Positions 61,961 to 64,000 of a stretch of DNA of 64,000 bases are shown here, piece after piece. Position 1 is the first letter of the stretch, and each line of letters starts with the position of its first letter. The notes below the pieces were generated by a model that ran no database searches, was not told the origin of the DNA, and was given only the letters and a program-made list of their open reading frames with translations. Origin of the DNA: Rallus limicola (Eukaryota; Chordata; Aves; Gruiformes; Rallidae); the NCBI GenBank assembly GCA_022605955.1, contig JAKCOZ010000001.1:24668146-24732145 (forward strand). The letters run 5' to 3'. The position numbers were made by a program, and so were the translations under genes.

Positions 61961-63895
61961 GTGAGAAAAATCTCCCTCTCTTCTCTCTATAGTTTAGGTT
62001 GTCTAAAATGCTTTCACGTTTGTCCTCCAAAATGTTTCAGAGTTTTGACTGCCTTTTTACCCCTCAACCACCTTTATACTGTGTATTTTCAAACTTTCTC
62101 AAATAACTCTCCCAGGCTTGTGAGAAACAACTTTCCCCCACAACTCTCCTACTAATGCCATCACATTTATTTTTATGTTTACTACTATGTCAACTACTAT
62201 GTTTACCCTCTTTATTTTTGTAGCATAACTCACTTTTTTGGTAATGAGTGCCACACTTGTGATGATACAAACAATAAAGGACACTAAGTTCTTTAGTCGT
62301 TTGCAGCTTTCTATGCGTAAAGCAGACAGGGTTGCACCCATACCAACAGACAGATGTAGCCTGCTACAGTAATTGTAGCCAAGCTATGGCCAGAAACAAT
62401 TTTACCTTAGTTCATGACATATATAAACAGAAAGCAGGATTGATTTGGACTTTTATCTAGTCTGAAACATGTTCCTGTTGTACTTAAAGCTGTCCTACAA
62501 GCTTGTGCTCACACAGCTGATTAGCTCTCCAGAGCAAGATTTAGGGAGGTTACAGGAGCTCCTGGGGCCCTTACAACACTATGCGTCATATGTGTGCCAG
62601 GTTCCAGCTACAAGACTTCGTTGTGTGGGTCACAAGGAGAGTATGCATTAAGCCATGAGTCACAACCATGGTGCAACCATGAAGTGTCTGTCCCAAAAGG
62701 ACAGCTGCTGATGAACAGATAGTGAAATGAGAAGTACTGTAACAGATCTATTTGACACAACAGAACTACTGAAATAAGAATAGAATCCCATTTCAAACCC
62801 TGTGACAGTGTTATTGGTACTAATTTTGGTAAGCTCAATTATATGTGTTTGATTTTCCTTCTTTCTATGGTTGTATTTTTCTTACCTTCACTGTGAGATC
62901 TGTGAAAAACTGAATACTTTTATTGTTTTTGTCTTTTACTGTTTTTACAGTATCTTCTCTGAAGTCTCTTTTTACTTCTAAGTTTTACGTACCATGATTT
63001 CATTAAGAAAAACTAAATTGTTTTTGAAAAGTATCTCCATCTGTTCCTAGCCAAGAACCTGCTTTCAGGCTTAGATTTGTTGACCAGTGTATTATTCACC
63101 CCTCCTCAAAATAGCCTATAAATCAACCTGCAATATGGACCACATACAATCAAAGTGATGTAATAAAATTATCTGTAGTCTTAAAAGCTACAGTAAAAGA
63201 ATTCAAAGAATTAAGTTTCTAGATACAATCTAAAGTTTGACAGATCAGACTCAGTGCTGAATAACTGTGGTTGGCAGAAATGCCTTCTGCTAATGATTTT
63301 CTTCTTGAATTGGATGATCACATAAGAGGGGTTTTTTTAGTCTGGATAGCCAAACAGTTGTAAATTGAATGTCTCTTATTTCTTTACCTATTCCGCTTTT
63401 AAACCAGAAGTCTTGAAACATTTTCTGTAGTGAAATTCAGTCTCTCAATTGCCCATGGAATAAAATGAGTCTGGCCAAGGTGTGTTTGAAGCATGAAGAA
63501 AAGAGTTCTACAAATCTAAACATCGTCATTATTTTTGAAGTGCTGCATGAATGAAAATGTAGAAAATTGGCCACCTCCAAGCTGCTGTTTTCAGAGTTAG
63601 ATTTCCCAAACTGCAAAATGCTCGATATGTTGGATTTTTCCACCTGAGAAGAAATTTTTTTAGCTATCTGTACAACCAAGGCTTCCATCTGTTCCTATTG
63701 TAATACAGAAGTGTCTGTCATACATTGGCCATACACATCAGTCATGTAAGTACTCCAGAAAGCCCAAGGATGAATTTAACAACAGATCCAAGACAGTGGC
63801 ACATATATTTTCACAGCATGCTTCACATGACTTGTGACTTTTTTTGTGATGAGATCTTTCCATGCTCAGCAGGCTGCTTCTCCTTTAGCCCCTCC
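61961..63895. other. Gene-free stretch, nothing recognised
   Basis: AT-rich sequence with short frames (up to 83 codons on the minus strand at 63437-63688) lacking recognisable domains. No further repeats are identified before the CR1 at the right edge. Confidence 0.6.
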
Positions 63896-64000
63896 AGATC
63901 ACAGGATTACAGAATGTTAGGGGTTGGAAGGGACCTCAAAAGATGATCTAGTCCAACCCCCCTGCACAGCAGGATCCCCTAGATTAGGTCACACAGGAAC
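63896..64000 (-). mobile_element. CR1 LINE 3' end, minus strand, runs off the window
   Basis: The plus strand shows GATCACAGGATTACAGAATG, then GGGGTTGGAAGGGACCTCAA, AAGATGATCTAGTCCAACCC and CCTGCACAGCAGGATCCCCT. This is the reverse complement of a well preserved CR1 3' UTR. The element continues past position 64000, so its length and ORF2 content are unknown. Confidence 0.93.

Noticed and set aside
1..64000. tRNA, rRNA, CRISPR arrays, bacterial operons
   Set aside because: None seen; repeats and composition are those of a vertebrate nuclear genome.

Overview
The window looks like non-coding nuclear DNA from a bird. The reasons are many 5'-truncated CR1 LINE copies ending in the avian-type ATTCTGTG-like octamer tail, avian-type ERVL long terminal repeats, and AT-rich sequence without dense reading frames. 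I found no host protein-coding gene, rRNA, tRNA, CRISPR array, bacterial-type operon, terminator or plasmid feature. Most open frames are short chance frames; the few that resemble proteins are CR1 or ERVL remains. The window is best read as an intergenic stretch or a piece of a very long intron.

Layout: 1-2503 is unremarkable AT-rich DNA. A minus-strand CR1 with an intact 199-codon ORF2 end lies at 2504-3190. From about 3.2 to 21.4 kb there is no transposon I can recognise; this stretch holds two candidate conserved non-coding elements and a weak candidate exon. A CR1 3' end follows at 21405-21720, and an old CR1/L3-like fragment at 29480-29765. Two CR1 pieces lie head to head at 31.8-32.7 kb. 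A near-complete solo ERVL LTR is at 34512-35088 and a diverged CR1 at 39158-39965. A CR1 tail lies at 41519-41584, a second solo LTR flanked by AGCTAT duplications at 42366-42909, and a CR1 at 44370-44690. The stretch from 44.7 to 55.2 kb is again almost free of recognisable repeats and contains two more candidate conserved elements.

The most structured part is 55.2-57.7 kb. It is a dead ERVL provirus remnant: reverse transcriptase, RNase H/linker, integrase and the terminal stub of its 3' LTR. A younger CR1 with an intact 198-codon frame has inserted into it. Beyond it come a CR1 (58640-59150), an LTR tip (60058-60130), an ancient LINE RT fragment (61630-61960), and a CR1 that runs off the right edge.

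No genes here work together as a pathway. The retroelements give a relative history: ancient CR1/L3-like pieces, then ERVL and older CR1 copies, then the GC-richer CR1 copies with open frames. Ten of the thirteen CR1-type pieces point to the minus strand. I found no convincing new biological system; the best leads are the nested provirus and the possible regulatory elements in repeat-poor DNA.
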